Of a stretch of 51,203 bases of DNA, positions 26,672 through 35,311 are shown piece after piece. Location of the stretch: the NCBI GenBank assembly GCA_020859995.1, contig JAJBVE010000212.1:1-51203 (forward strand), given 5' to 3'. This stretch comes from Clostridiales bacterium. Lineage in GTDB: Bacteria > Bacillota > Clostridia > Lachnospirales > Lachnospiraceae. The position numbers and the translations under genes were made by a program. The notes under the pieces are model-generated. The model worked only from the letters and a program-made list of their open reading frames with translations. It was not told the DNA's origin and ran no database searches. The first letter of the stretch is position 1. Every line of letters begins with the position of its first letter.

Positions 26672-26870
26672 GTCCTGTCCTCTCAGTTCCTTGGTATATC
26701 TATCCATTTCATAACCCGCCAGCGTCAGGAATCTGCCGGAGCAGATTTCATAGTATAAAAGCGGTTTTCTTCTCATAAATATACCACCACGTCCAAATCG
26801 TGGCAACTGCTTTTCTTTAAAATATCCTGTGATACTTAAATCACTGTCAGCTGAGCAATTCCTTCACAGC

Positions 26871-26974
26871 TTAATCCGCAAGTAAATCGGCTAAATATAA
26901 TTCGTCTTTTTTGTGAGCGCCATTTTTCTGATTGCCTTTTCATTTGATCCTTCACACATAATCAAAAGCTTCAT
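26871..26974 (-). pseudogene. Remnant of the partner gene of the defence-like ATPase
   Basis: The ATG at 26974 overlaps the ATPase stop (ATGA), as in a coupled two-gene module. The first 15 codons read MKLLIMCEGSNEKAI, which looks like the first strand of a TOPRIM/RloB-type protein. A different frame then gives KNGAHKKDELYLADLLAD and a stop at 26871, which looks like a true C-terminus. Only 104 nt remain, so the middle of the gene has been lost and the ends are out of frame. I remember proteins of this pairing ending in a HKKDELYLADLL-like motif, but could not check it. Confidence 0.6.
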
Positions 26975-28089
26975 TTCATAAGATCCCTTTTCAGATTCAT
27001 CAGCTGTTCATAATTAACGGCAGTTTGAAAAGTGTTGTTGTAAAATTGTTTGCTTTTTAAAAGCCCGGATCGTAAATCAAACGTATCATACATATTCTGA
27101 ATCAAAACCTTGTCCTCAGTTCGGCAAATCCAGATATTATCCTGGCGATTAAATAAATCCAGCACTTCACAATAATGGGTTGTAAAAGCAAGAGTTGCAT
27201 TTCTTTTATTTACGCTCTTATCCTTATACAAATTAATCATATTTTCGACAAGAGTTTTATGGAAATGCGTCTCCGCCTCATCAATCAGCAAATCCAGCCC
27301 GTTTTTCAGGGATACTACCATTAAAGTGTACAGCAAAATTCCCTTCGTTGTCCCGCTGGAAAGCAGATAAATCAGTTCCTTATCCGAAAAAATTCTGTCC
27401 TCATTTCTTCCAACCATATGATAATTATGGTCATCAATCCGCTGCAATTCCAGAATGCTTTCATCAAAAATACGTATAATATCTGCTAAAATGTCATTCG
27501 TTATACCATAGCTATTCATAGCTCTGAAAAGAATCTGGTAGGTATCTGCTCCCTCTCCATAGCTGTCAAAATATATAGCTGCTTCCGTTTTCTTTTTCAG
27601 AACAAAAAAAACACTTGCGGTATCTTCCGGCAGTTCTCCCAGATTCATCATTTCTTCAAAACCTGTTTCTGCGTAAATCGTATTCAGCTTTGATTTATAA
27701 TATTTTTTTCGGAAAATATGCTGGCTTTTAAATGTGGCTCTGTTCTCCGCTGTGATATCATTCTGTAAAAGAGTTACATATTTATAAATATACCCCTCAT
27801 GGTAGAAAATAATTTCCAGAGATATGTCATTGTAATTATAATGTTTATTTTCTAATCGAAACTCACCCAGGATCGAATAACAGCAATCAAGAAGCTCTAT
27901 AGCGGTCGTTTTGCCTGAAGCATTTTTTCCTACAAAAGCCATCGTATTATATCTATAAAGTCCGTCAGCTATCGTCTGAAGCTCGTATTCTTTATCCTCT
28001 GATGTCTTTTTTGACTTTGCCAGAAAATCGATCTTAGTATCATCCTGACAGTTTTTAAAATTACTGGCACGAACTCTTAATAATTTCAC
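26971..28089 (-). CDS. OLD/AbiL-like AAA ATPase, probable phage-defence subunit
   Basis: A 372-residue SMC/OLD-like ATPase (AAA_15/AAA_21 type). Walker A is GKNASGKT at 54-61. The signature is LLSSGTTKG at 242-250 and Walker B is LLIDEAE near 267-273. A switch His near 305 lies in FTTHYCEVLD. It is clearly more AT-rich than its neighbours, which suggests recent transfer. ATPases of this kind work with a second protein (TOPRIM or RloB-like) in abortive-infection modules. Here that partner is reduced to a 104-nt remnant, so the module is probably inactive. ATG 28089 has GAGGAGG upstream. Confidence 0.85.
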   Translation of the reverse strand: MKLLRVRASNFKNCQDDTKIDFLAKSKKTSEDKEYELQTIADGLYRYNTMAFVGKNASGKTTAIELLDCCYSILGEFRLENKHYNYNDISLEIIFYHEGYIYKYVTLLQNDITAENRATFKSQHIFRKKYYKSKLNTIYAETGFEEMMNLGELPEDTASVFFVLKKKTEAAIYFDSYGEGADTYQILFRAMNSYGITNDILADIIRIFDESILELQRIDDHNYHMVGRNEDRIFSDKELIYLLSSGTTKGILLYTLMVVSLKNGLDLLIDEAETHFHKTLVENMINLYKDKSVNKRNATLAFTTHYCEVLDLFNRQDNIWICRTEDKVLIQNMYDTFDLRSGLLKSKQFYNNTFQTAVNYEQLMNLKRDLMK

Positions 28090-28125
28090 GATTCTACCTC
28101 CTCGTAATCTAGCCGCTTGTCATTT

Positions 28126-28154
28126 ACTATACCACTGCATCAGAATTTAATCAA
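28126..28154 (-). promoter_or_regulatory. Promoter of the defence-like ATPase
   Basis: TTGATT (28154-28149) and TATAGT (28131-28126) with exactly 17 nt between them, about 40 nt upstream of ATG 28089. Confidence 0.75.
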
Positions 28155-28335
28155 GTTTTTTGTTTAAAATCAGTCGATACTTGATTAGATTTCAAATTAA
28201 GGCATTCTTTCATCGCAATTATCCGGATTTTCATCTCTGAGTTTCAAAATGGAGCGCAACTCAATCAGAGACTGTAAAATTCTCTTTTAAATTTTCCCAT
28301 TTTTCTGCCAAAGCACTCCCATTTTGTTTAAAATG

Positions 28336-28344
28336 TGTTATACT
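28336..28344 (+). promoter_or_regulatory. Possible extended -10 of trkH
   Basis: TGTTATACT is an extended -10 (TG, one base, TATACT), but no clear -35 lies 17 nt upstream. Confidence 0.4.
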
Positions 28345-28367
28345 GAATTTTGGTTTGTAAATTACAG

Positions 28368-28400
28368 GCAACTGTGAAAGTATTGGGCAATTACAGTTAC
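28368..28400. repeat. GTAACTGT-type palindrome in the trkH leader
   Basis: Arms GCAACTGT and ACAGTTAC enclose a 17-nt centre. It is a diverged relative of the palindromes at 8874-8900 and 29826-29852. Confidence 0.55.
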
Positions 28401-28433
28401 TATTACAATTACGCACGGAAGGAACTAACCTGT

Positions 28434-29819
28434 ATGGAGTCACTACGCAAAATACTGGATTCACTGCGCAAAATACCGGATTCACTGCGCCAGATGCGGC
28501 TCTCGAGGACACGGCTGATCATGGGCGGATTTCTGATTATCATTCTGGTCGGGGCGTGTCTTTTGATGCTGCCCTTTGCCACCAGAAGCGGCGAGCAGAC
28601 CACCTTTCTCGGCGCACTGTTTACCGCGGTCTCCTCGACCTGTGTGACTGGACTGGTCGTGTACGATACCTGGTCGCACTGGACGATGTTCGGACAGCTG
28701 GTACTCCTTACTCTGATCCAGATTGGCGGACTCGGTTTTATCACCATTGGCAGCTTTGCCATGATTCTGCTCGGGAAAAAAATCGGCCTGGCAGGACGTG
28801 AACTGATCCATGAAAGCCTGAGCACGCTGCAGCTGCGTGGAAGTGTCCATCTGGTGCGGCACATCGTCTGCGGCACACTGCTTTTCGAAGGAGCCGGAGC
28901 TATTCTGCTCTCCATCCGTTTCGTGCCTCAGATGGGGCTGGCGAAGGGGATTTATTATGGAATTTTTCACGCCATCTCCGCATTCTGCAACGCAGGCTTT
29001 GATCTGATGGGATTCCGGGAGCCCTATTCCTCCTTCTGCGCCTATGCTTCCGACCCGCTGGTCAATCTTGTCCTGATTTTATTAATCCTGATCGGCGGCC
29101 TCGGCTTCATTGTCTGGGAGGATCTGCTGACCAACCGCTGGCATTGGCGCCGCTATGCTCTCCAGACAAAAATCGTCCTGACCGCTACCATCGCGCTGAC
29201 GGTGGGAGGCACGATCCTCTTCCTCATCAGCGAGCGGAACAATCTGTTTGCGCAGATGGGAGCAGGGGAGCGATTCTGGTGCGCCCTGTTCTCTAGCGTA
29301 ACCCCCAGGACAGCCGGGTTTAATACGGTAGACACGGCGTCCCTGACCAACGGCAGCAAGATTCTGACCATGTGCCTGATGTTCATCGGCGGCAGCCCGG
29401 GCTCCACGGCCAGCGGCGTCAAAACCACCACGATCGTAGTCATTCTGCTTTATATCCGGGCCTACCTGCTACGCAATCAGGATCTCACCGTCTTCCAGCG
29501 CAGACTGGGGACAGACGTGATGAAACGGGCCAGCGTGGTTGTATTTATCAATTATTTTCTGGCGCTTACCGCGATCCTGATCCTGCTGATTGGGCAGGAT
29601 CTGCCGCTGGCGGATGTTTTGTTTGAAGCCTTCTCCGCAATCGGCACCGTAGGGATGTCGACCGGCGTAACCCGCGAGCTAAACACCCTCTCCCGCATTG
29701 TCATCATGATCCTTATGTTCCTGGGAAGAGTCGGCAGCCTTTCCTTCGCGATGTCCTTTACCGAGAAAAAACGTCCCGGCAAAATCCGTTATCCGGAGGC
29801 GGAGATAATTGTTGGGTGA
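28434..29819 (+). CDS. TrkH/KtrB-type potassium uptake channel subunit
   Basis: A 461-residue membrane protein with four pore repeats. The selectivity-filter segments are visible as SSTCVTGL, AFCNAGFDL, TPRTAGFN and IGTVGMSTG. RCK-controlled subunits of this superfamily import K+ (or K+/Na+) driven by membrane potential. The gene for a matching RCK protein follows. ATG 28434 has GGAAGGAAC about ten bases upstream. An in-frame start at 28350 lies in the leader and is rejected. The cytoplasmic N-terminus contains three seven-residue repeats (SLRKILD, SLRKIPD, SLRQMRL). Confidence 0.92.
   Translation: MESLRKILDSLRKIPDSLRQMRLSRTRLIMGGFLIIILVGACLLMLPFATRSGEQTTFLGALFTAVSSTCVTGLVVYDTWSHWTMFGQLVLLTLIQIGGLGFITIGSFAMILLGKKIGLAGRELIHESLSTLQLRGSVHLVRHIVCGTLLFEGAGAILLSIRFVPQMGLAKGIYYGIFHAISAFCNAGFDLMGFREPYSSFCAYASDPLVNLVLILLILIGGLGFIVWEDLLTNRWHWRRYALQTKIVLTATIALTVGGTILFLISERNNLFAQMGAGERFWCALFSSVTPRTAGFNTVDTASLTNGSKILTMCLMFIGGSPGSTASGVKTTTIVVILLYIRAYLLRNQDLTVFQRRLGTDVMKRASVVVFINYFLALTAILILLIGQDLPLADVLFEAFSAIGTVGMSTGVTRELNTLSRIVIMILMFLGRVGSLSFAMSFTEKKRPGKIRYPEAEIIVG
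28440..28502 (+). repeat. 21-nt tandem repeats encoding the TrkH N-terminus
   Basis: Units at 28440-28460 and 28461-28481 differ at two bases. The third (28482-28502) is diverged. Each encodes a SLRKI-like heptad. Confidence 0.85.
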
Positions 29820-29825
29820 TTCATA

Positions 29826-29852
29826 GTAACTGTTCAGTACCTTCACAGTTAC
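29826..29852. repeat. GTAACTGT-type palindrome between trkH and trkA
   Basis: 27-nt element with arms GTAACTGT and ACAGTTAC. It is the reverse complement of 8874-8900 with one mismatch. The rest of the 250-nt trkH-trkA gap shows nothing I can name. Confidence 0.8.
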
Positions 29853-30069
29853 GATTTATGCGCTATAGCAAATATTGTCTGATATTTCACTTTATACCAG
29901 CATAGGAATACGAAAGCAGTCATCACTATGCCCGCCCATGAGTATCAGATTTTTATTTCAGGTTTTTATGTATCACGTTATTAACATCATATGATAATTG
30001 GGGGAAATCAAGTTCATCGTTTCCAGCCGACAATATTCAATCACACAACACACAGGGAGGCAAACTATT

Positions 30070-30726
30070 ATGAAATCTATCTTAATCATCGGGCTGGGGG
30101 ATTTTGGACATTATCTGTGCCGGGATCTGGCAAACTTAAAGAATGAAATTATGATCGTAGATCAAGATGAAACTGCCATGGAGGATCTGCTCGATATCGT
30201 CTCAGACAGTCTGATCGCAGACTGCACCCGGGAGAGCGTCCTCAAAAAACTCGGCGTAGACAATTTTGACATTTGTTTTGTGTGCATCAGCGGCAATTTC
30301 CAGTGCAGTCTGGAGATCACCAGCCTGCTCAAAGATCTCGGGGCCAAATATGTGGTCAGCATGGTGCGCAGTGAAGTGCACGCAAAGTTTCTGCTGCGGA
30401 ACGGCGCGGATGAGGTCATTCACCCGAACCGGGGCGCTGCAATGAGAGCCGCTGTGAAGTACAACAACGACCACATTTTTGACTACATCGACCTGAAGGA
30501 TGGCTATTCCATCTACGAAATCACGCCCATGAAGGACTGGATCGGCAGGACCATCCTTGCCTCCGATATCCGTGCCCGGCATGGCCTCTATATTGTCGGA
30601 ATTATCGGTACAGACGGCCACACGAATTTCATGCCCGATCCGCAGACCATGATCCGGGATGGGGAGCATCTGCTGGTGCTCGCGCACCGCGATACCATTG
30701 ACAGGCTGATGAAGAAAATGCGGTAA
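30070..30726 (+). CDS. TrkA/KtrA-type RCK regulatory subunit
   Basis: A 218-residue cytoplasmic protein. Residues 1-135 are an RCK_N Rossmann domain (SILIIGLGDFGHYLCRDL, with the acidic end of strand two in IMIVDQDE). Residues about 140-218 are the RCK_C domain (YSIYEITPMKDWIGRTI, HLLVLAHRDTIDRL). It binds nucleotide and gates the TrkH channel encoded upstream. ATG 30070 follows AGGGAGG by nine bases. A strong bidirectional terminator lies immediately after the gene. Confidence 0.93.
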   Translation: MKSILIIGLGDFGHYLCRDLANLKNEIMIVDQDETAMEDLLDIVSDSLIADCTRESVLKKLGVDNFDICFVCISGNFQCSLEITSLLKDLGAKYVVSMVRSEVHAKFLLRNGADEVIHPNRGAAMRAAVKYNNDHIFDYIDLKDGYSIYEITPMKDWIGRTILASDIRARHGLYIVGIIGTDGHTNFMPDPQTMIRDGEHLLVLAHRDTIDRLMKKMR

Positions 30727-30730
30727 AAAT

Positions 30731-30760
30731 CGGCCAGGGAGAATTTTCTCTCCCTGGCCG
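30731..30760. terminator. Bidirectional terminator between trkA and uxaA
   Basis: Perfect 12-base stem CGGCCAGGGAGA/TCTCCCTGGCCG with a six-base loop. On the minus strand it is followed at once by ATTTTT, on the plus strand by ATAACTCTTTTT. It closes both converging units. Confidence 0.92.
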
Positions 30761-30770
30761 ATAACTCTTT

Positions 30771-32258
30771 TTACAGCACCACGCCGTCCTTGAAAATGGA
30801 AATCTCCCGGCATCCATGCTGCTCACTCAGAGTCTGGCGCCCGCCTGCAATCTCTATCACAAGCTTTAAGAGCCTCTCTGCCGCAGCGTCAAGCGGCTCT
30901 CCGTCCGCAACGGTGCCCGCGTCAAAGTCAATCCAGCCTTTCTTTTTCGCGGCCAACTGGCTGTTGGTCGAGATTTTTACCGTCGGTGCCGGCGCGCCAA
31001 AGGGAGTGCCGCGTCCGGTTGTAAAGAGGATCAGGTGTGCGCCGGCCGCCGTCATCGCGGTCGCGGAGACCAGATCGTTGCCGGGGCCGTACAGCATGTT
31101 CAGCCCCTTGGTCACCACCGGATCCCCGTATCCGATCACATCCATGATCGGCGCGGTGCCGCCCTTCTGTACGCAGCCGCAGGATTTATCCTCCAGGGTC
31201 GTAATGCCGCCCTTTTTATTGCCCGGGCTCGGATTTTCATAGACCACCTCGTTGTGGCTGAGGAAATAGTTTTTAAAGCCATTAATCATATTTACGGCCT
31301 TTTCAAACACCATCTCATCCACGCAGCGGTTCATCAGGAATCCTTCTGCTCCAAACATTTCCGGCACTTCGGTCAGTACGGTAGAGCCTCCCCGGGCGGT
31401 CATCATATCGCTGAAACGGCCGACTGTCGGATTGGCTGTAATGCCGGAAAGTCCGTCCGAGCCGCCGCATTTCATGCCGACTACCAGCTCACTTACCGGG
31501 ATCGGCTCCCTTTCAAACTGTGCCGCATACTCCGCGCACTGTTCAAGAAGAGCCCTTCCCGCCTCGTATTCATCCTCCACATCCTGACAGGTCAGGAATT
31601 TTACGCGGTCTGCGTCGTACTCTCCCAGCTCCTCCAGGAACTGCTCATGCGTCAGGTTCTCACATCCCAGGCTCAGAACGAGAATCGCCGCCGCGTTCGG
31701 ATGCCGTGCCAGCGCTGCCAGAAGCTTCCTGGTCTGCGCGTGATCTGCGCCGGTCTGGCTGCAGCCGAAGGGATGCGTAAAGGCATACAGGCCGTCGATG
31801 GTGCCCGTCACCAGATCCTGATTTTCCTTTACCAGATTTTTCGCGATATCGTTGACACAGCCAACGGTCGGAATAATCCAGATCTCATTGCGGATCGCCG
31901 CGCGGCCGTCCTTCCTGCGAAAGCCGGAAAACGTCTCTGGCGCCACTGGCTCCGGGTAGTACAGGTTCGGCTGATACGTGTACGCGACCTCGCCTGAAAG
32001 ATTGGTCTTTACGTTGTGTGTATGCATCCAGGTCCCCGGAGCCGCGTCTTCCGTCGCGTGTCCGATCGGGAAGCCGTATTTTACGACATTTTCGCCGTTT
32101 TTGATCGGGCGGATGGCGATTTTGTGCCCCTGGGGAATGTCTTCCAGCGCAGTAACGGTCGCCTGATCCACTTCAATTGTTTCCCCCTTTGCGACCGGAT
32201 GAAGTGCGACCGCAACATTATCGATCGGGGCGATCTGTATTGTTTTTATCAAATTCAT
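30771..32258 (-). CDS. uxaA: Altronate dehydratase
   Basis: A 495-residue iron-dependent dehydratase that converts D-altronate to 2-keto-3-deoxygluconate in galacturonate catabolism. Residues 1-100 form the SAF domain (HPVAKGETIEV, PIGHATEDAAPGTWMHTHNV). The main domain carries cysteines for metal binding (FGCSQTGAD, LSLGCENLTHEQ, VVGMKCGGSDGLSGITANP, EDKSCGCVQKGGTAPI). It is full-length, not the split form. GAGGAA precedes ATG 32258. It is the last gene of the minus-strand pectin locus and is followed by a strong terminator. Confidence 0.95.
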   Translation of the reverse strand: MNLIKTIQIAPIDNVAVALHPVAKGETIEVDQATVTALEDIPQGHKIAIRPIKNGENVVKYGFPIGHATEDAAPGTWMHTHNVKTNLSGEVAYTYQPNLYYPEPVAPETFSGFRRKDGRAAIRNEIWIIPTVGCVNDIAKNLVKENQDLVTGTIDGLYAFTHPFGCSQTGADHAQTRKLLAALARHPNAAAILVLSLGCENLTHEQFLEELGEYDADRVKFLTCQDVEDEYEAGRALLEQCAEYAAQFEREPIPVSELVVGMKCGGSDGLSGITANPTVGRFSDMMTARGGSTVLTEVPEMFGAEGFLMNRCVDEMVFEKAVNMINGFKNYFLSHNEVVYENPSPGNKKGGITTLEDKSCGCVQKGGTAPIMDVIGYGDPVVTKGLNMLYGPGNDLVSATAMTAAGAHLILFTTGRGTPFGAPAPTVKISTNSQLAAKKKGWIDFDAGTVADGEPLDAAAERLLKLVIEIAGGRQTLSEQHGCREISIFKDGVVL

Positions 32259-32313
32259 AGTAAATTCCTCGTCATGTTCCTACCGTTTTTCAACGTATAA
32301 AACACTTTTCAGA

Positions 32314-32346
32314 GTTCACCGCGAACCGTGAGGATCCGCGATGAAC
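32314..32346. repeat. Small inverted repeat between uxaB and uxaA
   Basis: Arms GTTCACCGCG and CGCGATGAAC pair at nine of ten positions. There is no T-run on the coding side, so it is more like the dispersed palindromes than a terminator. Confidence 0.5.
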
Positions 32347-32396
32347 CATTTTTTATTAGCTATATGGAATGGCCTCCATCCCACGGATTCTTTCCA

Positions 32397-33920
32397 TCAC
32401 AGGCAAGCCGCGTACGCTGCCTTCGCTCCTTCCGTGCGGATTTTCTTTAAAATCTCCACAACCTTTGCTTCCAGTCCGGCGATCGCGCTCAGATCCTGGC
32501 CCCACATCTTTTCATTCGTCAGGACTGCGTGAACCAGTGCTTCCTCGCTGTCGTTCTTATGCTCATAATAGAATTCCAGCGCCCAGCGGTCGTCGCTGAC
32601 GGCATAGGTAAGGTCGTCCAGATTTGCTGCCTTGCCTACAGCCGGACGGCGGCAGATCAGATTCTTGTCAGTCAGCTCCTGGATGTCATTGCTGTAGAAC
32701 GCGATGTAAGCTGCCAGCGAGGTCGTCAGGCAGATCGGCAGCTCGCCCTTCAGCGAAATATATTCCAGGAAGGAAGGCATATTGCGGGCTTTCCACTTGG
32801 AGGTCGAATTCAGGGAAATGCTCATCAGCTCATGATCTACGAACGGATTGTTGAAACGGTCCTGTACGGCCGAAGCGAACGCCAGCAGATCGTCCTTATC
32901 CAGCGGAAGGGTCGGGATCACCTCGTCGTAAAGCATCTTATTCATGAAGCCCTTGATGGTCTCGTCGTGCATGCAGTCGCGGACAATGTTCTCACCTGCC
33001 AGATAAGCGCCCAGCACGAAACCGGTGTGCGCACCGTTCAGGATACGAACCTTGCGCTTTTTATACGGACTCATATCCGGTGTGACAAACACTTTTTCCT
33101 TCAGCCCCGCCTTCGCGAACGGAAGGACATCATTCAGAGACTCATCTCCCTCGATGACCCACAGGCCAAACACTTCACCGACATCAAGAAGCGGGTCTGC
33201 ATAGCCATGGAACTCTTCGAGTGCAGCCACTTCCTTCGGATCGCGCACACGGCCCGGAACGATACGGTCTACCAGAGAACCGCAGAACGTGCAGTCTTCA
33301 TTAACGTATTTCCGGAAGCCGTCCTCGAGCCCCCACTGGTCAATGTACTGGTTGACACATTTCAGCAGTTCTTTTCCATTGTTGTCGATCAGCTCGCAGG
33401 CCAGCATGATGATCCCCGGCTTGCCTGCCTGATAGCGGCGAAGCAGCACCTGGGTCAGCTTTCCCGGAAAGCTCGACGCCGGACGGTCAGAGAGCTGGCA
33501 TGCCGGATCGTAGACAATACCGGCCTCTGTCGTATTGGAAACGATAATTTCCAGATCATCGCTCTCTGCCACCTTCATGACCTCTTCAAAATCCTCTTCT
33601 TCATACGGATTCAGGCAGCGGCTGACGCTGGAAATCACCCGTGCGTCATCCACCTTCTCGCCGTTCTGGCTTCCGCGCAGGTGCAGCGTGTAGAGGCCTT
33701 CCTGCTCATTGATCAGCTTCGCGAGTCCGCCGCCGATCGGCTGCACAAGAACACATTTCCCATTCCATCCAGCCTTCTCATTTGCCAGATCAAACCAGTA
33801 ATCCACAAACGCGCGCAGGAAATTGCCCTCGCCGAACTGCATGACCTTCTCCGGCGCTTTCTCCAGAATATAACCGGTGTAGCCAGTTTCCTTCAATACT
33901 GCGTAATTTAACTTGTCCAT
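32397..33920 (-). CDS. uxaB: Tagaturonate reductase
   Basis: A 507-residue NAD-dependent polyol/mannitol-type dehydrogenase that reduces D-tagaturonate to D-altronate. MQFGEGNFLRAFVDYWFD near residue 27 is the nucleotide-binding start. EIIVSNTTEAGI and the catalytic-domain segment KKRKVRILNGAHTG near 290 (with the conserved Lys and Asn-Gly-x-His) fit UxaB rather than fructuronate reductase. ATG 33920 has AAGGAGG nine bases upstream. It sits directly upstream of uxaA in reading order, the next enzyme of the pathway. Confidence 0.94.
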   Translation of the reverse strand: MDKLNYAVLKETGYTGYILEKAPEKVMQFGEGNFLRAFVDYWFDLANEKAGWNGKCVLVQPIGGGLAKLINEQEGLYTLHLRGSQNGEKVDDARVISSVSRCLNPYEEEDFEEVMKVAESDDLEIIVSNTTEAGIVYDPACQLSDRPASSFPGKLTQVLLRRYQAGKPGIIMLACELIDNNGKELLKCVNQYIDQWGLEDGFRKYVNEDCTFCGSLVDRIVPGRVRDPKEVAALEEFHGYADPLLDVGEVFGLWVIEGDESLNDVLPFAKAGLKEKVFVTPDMSPYKKRKVRILNGAHTGFVLGAYLAGENIVRDCMHDETIKGFMNKMLYDEVIPTLPLDKDDLLAFASAVQDRFNNPFVDHELMSISLNSTSKWKARNMPSFLEYISLKGELPICLTTSLAAYIAFYSNDIQELTDKNLICRRPAVGKAANLDDLTYAVSDDRWALEFYYEHKNDSEEALVHAVLTNEKMWGQDLSAIAGLEAKVVEILKKIRTEGAKAAYAACL

Positions 33921-33994
33921 GATAATTATCCTCCTTCATTTGCTGTCAGGCTTACAAGTAGTTTCTTAGTTAGGAAACCACATAACAACCCGTT

Positions 33995-34054
33995 TGTAAA
34001 TCTCTTTATCATTCATTTTATAAATCTTTTTGTAAATCTTTTTATAAATCTTTT
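33995..34054. repeat. Five 12-nt tandem repeats upstream of uxaB
   Basis: Consecutive 12-mers TGTAAATCTCTT, TATCATTCATTT, TATAAATCTTTT, TGTAAATCTTTT and TATAAATCTTTT lie in the kdgK-uxaB gap. A GTTTC/GAAAC inverted repeat follows on the uxaB side (33961-33978). Confidence 0.8.
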
Positions 34055-34176
34055 CCGGATATCTTTTACAGATCCAATCTCACACCTAAAATCAACTTTT
34101 ATGCGTGAAATTTTATGCAATCGATATTCCTTTTAACAAATGCTATTCTATAACCAGTCGAAAATATGAACCGCCA

Positions 34177-35265
34177 TTACCGTTTAATATCATAATTCAT
34201 ATTCATCAAGTTGCGGATGGTGGAAACATCATCCGTGATGTTCGCGTCGCCGCGGATGGTGTGCTTGATCGCGCTGCTCGCCACAGCGAAGTTGATCATG
34301 TCCATCGGCCGGTAATGATGCATCATCGCGTAGATCAGGCCGCTGGCAAACGCGTCCCCGCCGCCCACGCGGTCAAGAATATTAAAGGTAAACATCTTGC
34401 TCTCGAATGTGTGCCCCTCATACCACATAAAAGCCTTCAGACTATTCTCGCTGCCGCTGTGCGCGTAGCGGACATGGCGGGCAATACACTTGAGATTCGG
34501 GTAGCGGTCCACAAATGCCTGGAACACTTCATCCTGCTCCTCATAGGCCGGGCGGAAGGGAATGTCATCCTTGATGTCGCCCTTGCTGTGGTCATTCTCG
34601 TCCTTCCAGAGATGATAAGGCTCGATTCCGAGCAATACATCCACGTAAGGAAGACATTTGGTGCAGAAATCCCGCGCCTCCTCCCAGGTCCAGAGCTTGC
34701 TGCGGAAGTTTCCGTCAAAGCTCACCGTCAATCCTTTTTCCTTCGCGGTCTGCAGGCTGCGAAGGATCAAATCCTGGCAGTTCGCGCCCAGGGCTGGTGT
34801 GATTCCGCTTAAGTGCAGCCAGGTAAATCCCTCGAACAGCGCGTCCAGATCTATATCGCTGAAGTCAAATTCCGAGATCGCACTGTGCTTCCGGTCATAG
34901 GTCACCTTACTCGCGCGGATGCCGTATCCGGTCTCCAGATAATAGCTGCCGAAACGGTGAGTCGGGGTCTGCTCCGGCGTACTCAAAATCACCGGTGTGC
35001 AGTGCACATCGTTGCTGCGCAGCATGCGGATCGCGCTCTTTCCCAGACTGTTGTTCGGCACCACCGAGAAAAAAGTACTGTCAATGCCCAGATTCGCGAG
35101 AGCAAGAGCGATATTCGCCTCGCTGCCCCCATAGCTGGCCTCAAACGACGTCGCCACGCGGATTTTCTCGTAGTTCGGCGGCGTCAGACGCAGCATAATC
35201 TCGCCGATTGTAATGAATTTTTCCGCTGTATCCCGTTCCGTAAGCAGCGGATTTTTGTGTTCCAT
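34177..35265 (-). CDS. kdgK: 2-keto-3-deoxygluconate kinase, PfkB family
   Basis: A 362-residue ribokinase-fold kinase expected to phosphorylate KDG to KDPG. EIMLRLTPP, the substrate loop YGGSEANIALALANLG near residue 45, SFDGNFRSKLW, and the anion hole GGGDAF with catalytic D304 are all present. ATG 35265 has GGAGGAGG five bases upstream. An in-frame start seven codons earlier lies over that site. The substrate is supported by the adjoining uxaB and uxaA; no KDPG aldolase gene is in the window. Confidence 0.9.
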   Translation of the reverse strand: MEHKNPLLTERDTAEKFITIGEIMLRLTPPNYEKIRVATSFEASYGGSEANIALALANLGIDSTFFSVVPNNSLGKSAIRMLRSNDVHCTPVILSTPEQTPTHRFGSYYLETGYGIRASKVTYDRKHSAISEFDFSDIDLDALFEGFTWLHLSGITPALGANCQDLILRSLQTAKEKGLTVSFDGNFRSKLWTWEEARDFCTKCLPYVDVLLGIEPYHLWKDENDHSKGDIKDDIPFRPAYEEQDEVFQAFVDRYPNLKCIARHVRYAHSGSENSLKAFMWYEGHTFESKMFTFNILDRVGGGDAFASGLIYAMMHHYRPMDMINFAVASSAIKHTIRGDANITDDVSTIRNLMNMNYDIKR

Positions 35266-35311
35266 ACGCTTTCCTCCTCCTTCCAATATTATACAAAGCA
35301 GACTACTATGC

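Larger units (their letters stand above)
28090..28433. other. Divergent AT-rich promoter region
   Basis: 344 nt between the divergent ATPase and trkH genes, with no gene. It holds both promoters and a GTAACTGT-type palindrome at 28368-28400 in the trkH leader. Confidence 0.6.

Noticed and set aside
32529-33911. 460-codon plus-strand frame opposite uxaB
   Set aside because: Exact mirror of the uxaB coding region with no recognisable protein features.
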